From Proteus columbae (GTDB taxonomy: Bacteria; Pseudomonadota; Gammaproteobacteria; Enterobacterales; Enterobacteriaceae): a stretch of 64,000 bases of DNA. The stretch spans positions 121,208 through 185,207 of the forward strand of contig NZ_NGVR01000002.1 in assembly GCF_002777965.1 (NCBI RefSeq), read 5' to 3'. The number at the start of each line of letters is the position of its first letter. Position 1 is the stretch's first letter. Both the position numbers and the translations under genes were made by a program. Below, in pieces: positions 62,442 through 64,000 of this stretch. The notes beneath the pieces are model-generated. The model was not told the origin of the DNA, did not search any database, and was given only the letters and a program-made list of their open reading frames with translations.

Positions 62442-63941
62442 TTACTTTATTTGGCTTTTTAATTGCGATAATTTTTCATTAAGCTGAACAAAACTTTGTT
62501 CGATGGAAATAAGCCAATCATTATCAATAAATAAATTTGGTTGATGATGATTAAATTTTTCCTGCTCACCATAAATTTCTTGAGTCAGATCTTTTAATTT
62601 ATCTTGCCACTCTTTGTTATCTTCAATAGGAACAGCTGGTGTTGTCTCTTTTTGTTGATAAAGAGATGTTGTTCGACGACTCACATCGAGAATTTCTAAT
62701 ACGCCATCTTGGCGTATTTGTGCATTAATTGATTGTGGGAAACCAATACCATTTAAACGTGCTAATAACTCATCTCCTTTAGCCAAAAAGTTTTCTAATG
62801 CTTTTTGCTCGATAGTAATAAAGTTAACCTGAATACTATGAATATGCAGAGGGATGTGTAAAAACAGGGTGAATTTATCAGCCTGCATTTTATCTGATAG
62901 GCTAAAATGTGCGTTTCGTCCAAACATTCCACTTTGTTTTTCAAAACGAAAAGCTTGTTGATCTTGTTTACTTCTTGTCGATTGCATCCACTCAGCCCAT
63001 AAGCTTTCTGTTTTTCTAATCAACTCTAGCTGGTGGTAAGCTTGTTCTGTTAAAAGGTTTTGTAATAACTTATCTAATAATGCAAATGATGCTTGGTCAT
63101 GCCACAGACAATCTTTTAATAAAATAAGATCTAATGGTGAAATAGTACTACGACCATTAAAAAAGGCACTGGCTTGTAAAAGGCGTACCGCTTTTTTCCA
63201 ACGTCTATCTGAAACATAAGGTGCGGCATCACTTTTATCTAAAGACTCACGAAGTTGATAAATTAAATCAAATAAGTGGTCATCTAAAGTGACCTTTTCT
63301 AATTCTGATTGCCAACGTGAAAACTCTTCTGCTGTAATTTGGATATGTTCTGGAATATGAAAAGAGCCTACTTCTTTATTAATAAGTAATGCACGAAAGT
63401 TTTTCTTATCCTGAACTTTTGTCAACCAAATACGAATAAGCATTCGGTCATATAATGCTTCAAGACTACTGTCTGAATCAGGTAACTCATTAGAGGCGGA
63501 TACTAATAAACGCATTGGAATAGCGACTTCAGCATCTCCATTTCTAAATTTACGCTCATTAATTGCTGTTAATAACGTATTAAGAATAGCGGGTCCTGCT
63601 TTCCATATTTCATCAAGAAATACAACTTCAGCATCAGGTAAATATCCCTCAACCAAACGCTGATATTTACCTTCATCTTTTAAGGCTTGAATAGATAAAG
63701 GGCCAAAAATTTCTTCGGGTGTTGAAAAACGCGTCATTAGGTATTCAAAAGCTTTTGCCTCTTTAAAGGCTTCTTTCATTCTTCTGGCTATTAAGCTTTT
63801 AGCAATACCTGGGGGGCCAAGTAAGAAAACACTCTCACCACTCAGTGCTGCAAGTAGACAAAGACGGATAGCTGACTGTCGCTCATAAAGCCCAGTTTCA
63901 AGATATTGGCTAAGTTGTGAAATCCGCTCTGCAAGTTGCAT
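62442..63941 (-). CDS. ravA: AAA+ ATPase RavA
   Basis: RavA is a MoxR-family ATPase that binds the inducible lysine decarboxylase in E. coli and acts with ViaA. The 499-aa protein has Walker A GPPGIAKS (about 40-47), Walker [10 protein letters not shown], the sensor [11 protein letters not shown] and the LARA domain in the C-terminal half. The frame is open to a GTG at 63947, but AGGAG lies five bases before the ATG at 63941, so that is chosen. Confidence 0.95.
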   Translation of the reverse strand: MQLAERISQLSQYLETGLYERQSAIRLCLLAALSGESVFLLGPPGIAKSLIARRMKEAFKEAKAFEYLMTRFSTPEEIFGPLSIQALKDEGKYQRLVEGYLPDAEVVFLDEIWKAGPAILNTLLTAINERKFRNGDAEVAIPMRLLVSASNELPDSDSSLEALYDRMLIRIWLTKVQDKKNFRALLINKEVGSFHIPEHIQITAEEFSRWQSELEKVTLDDHLFDLIYQLRESLDKSDAAPYVSDRRWKKAVRLLQASAFFNGRSTISPLDLILLKDCLWHDQASFALLDKLLQNLLTEQAYHQLELIRKTESLWAEWMQSTRSKQDQQAFRFEKQSGMFGRNAHFSLSDKMQADKFTLFLHIPLHIHSIQVNFITIEQKALENFLAKGDELLARLNGIGFPQSINAQIRQDGVLEILDVSRRTTSLYQQKETTPAVPIEDNKEWQDKLKDLTQEIYGEQEKFNHHQPNLFIDNDWLISIEQSFVQLNEKLSQLKSQIK

Positions 63942-64000
63942 AAACACTCCTAATAATGGGTACTTATTTTCGTCATCATCCTGAAAATATCAGAAAAGGA
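63942..64000. promoter_or_regulatory. Upstream region of ravA, truncated by window end
   Basis: Only 59 bases are visible. They contain the ravA ribosome binding site (AGGAG on the minus strand, near 63947-63951) and should include part of its promoter. Confidence 0.4.

Overview
The window looks like a stretch of chromosome from a Proteus-like member of the Morganellaceae, close to the replication origin. This rests on low-GC sequence with enterobacterial gene orders (yidC-mnmE; mnmG-oriC-mioC-asnC/asnA; atpIBEFHAGDC-glmU-glmS; ravA-viaA) and on protein sequences close to, but clearly diverged from, those of E. coli. The species is an inference. The bacterial oriC is recognisable at about 58.53-58.80 kb, with three AT-rich 13-mers, DnaA boxes and ten GATC sites.

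Left part (0-14 kb). The last codons of yidD are followed by yidC and mnmE, a small DUF1097 membrane protein, and then a leftward four-gene block: a secreted hemophilin-like protein, a Slam-type outer-membrane translocon, a 1015-aa TonB-dependent receptor and a dedicated TonB. This reads as a complete type XI (Slam) secretion and uptake system, probably for haem. A strong intrinsic terminator lies between the cargo gene and the Slam gene, and a perfect hairpin lies in the cargo gene's leader. A LysR regulator, an unrecognised secreted protein and a TupA-like ATP-grasp enzyme follow.

Formate and selenium block (13.6-26 kb). fdhD is divergent from fdoG-fdoH-fdoI-fdhE-selA-selB. fdoG is read through an in-frame UGA (15221-15223) with a bacterial SECIS hairpin just downstream, so the selenoenzyme lies beside two of the factors that decode its selenocysteine. 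An LtaS/sulfatase-fold membrane enzyme and a tandem-Mop molybdate-binding protein follow.

Cellulose block (26.3-38.7 kb, leftward). The order is a small BcsP/BcsR-like protein, bcsA, bcsB, bcsC, bcsD, a PAS-GGDEF diguanylate cyclase, a galU-type UDP-glucose synthase and bcsZ. Activator synthesis, substrate synthesis, polymerisation and export are thus packed in one type I bcs locus. A gene-free AT-rich stretch of about 1.3 kb precedes it.

Middle part (40-44.7 kb). There are single genes (NADAR-family, nagK, rhomboid, satP, ygiW-like) and a metal/redox control region: a SoxR-box-like promoter with a 19-bp spacer drives a short RNA (possibly with a 21-codon ORF) that ends at its own terminator, and a CueR-type promoter drives a DUF411/CopG-like copper protein.

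Right part (44.8-64 kb). This is core housekeeping: glmS, glmU, the complete F1Fo ATP synthase operon, rsmG, mnmG, oriC, mioC, asnC/asnA, viaA and ravA. No tRNA, rRNA, CRISPR array, insertion sequence or prophage was recognised by reading.
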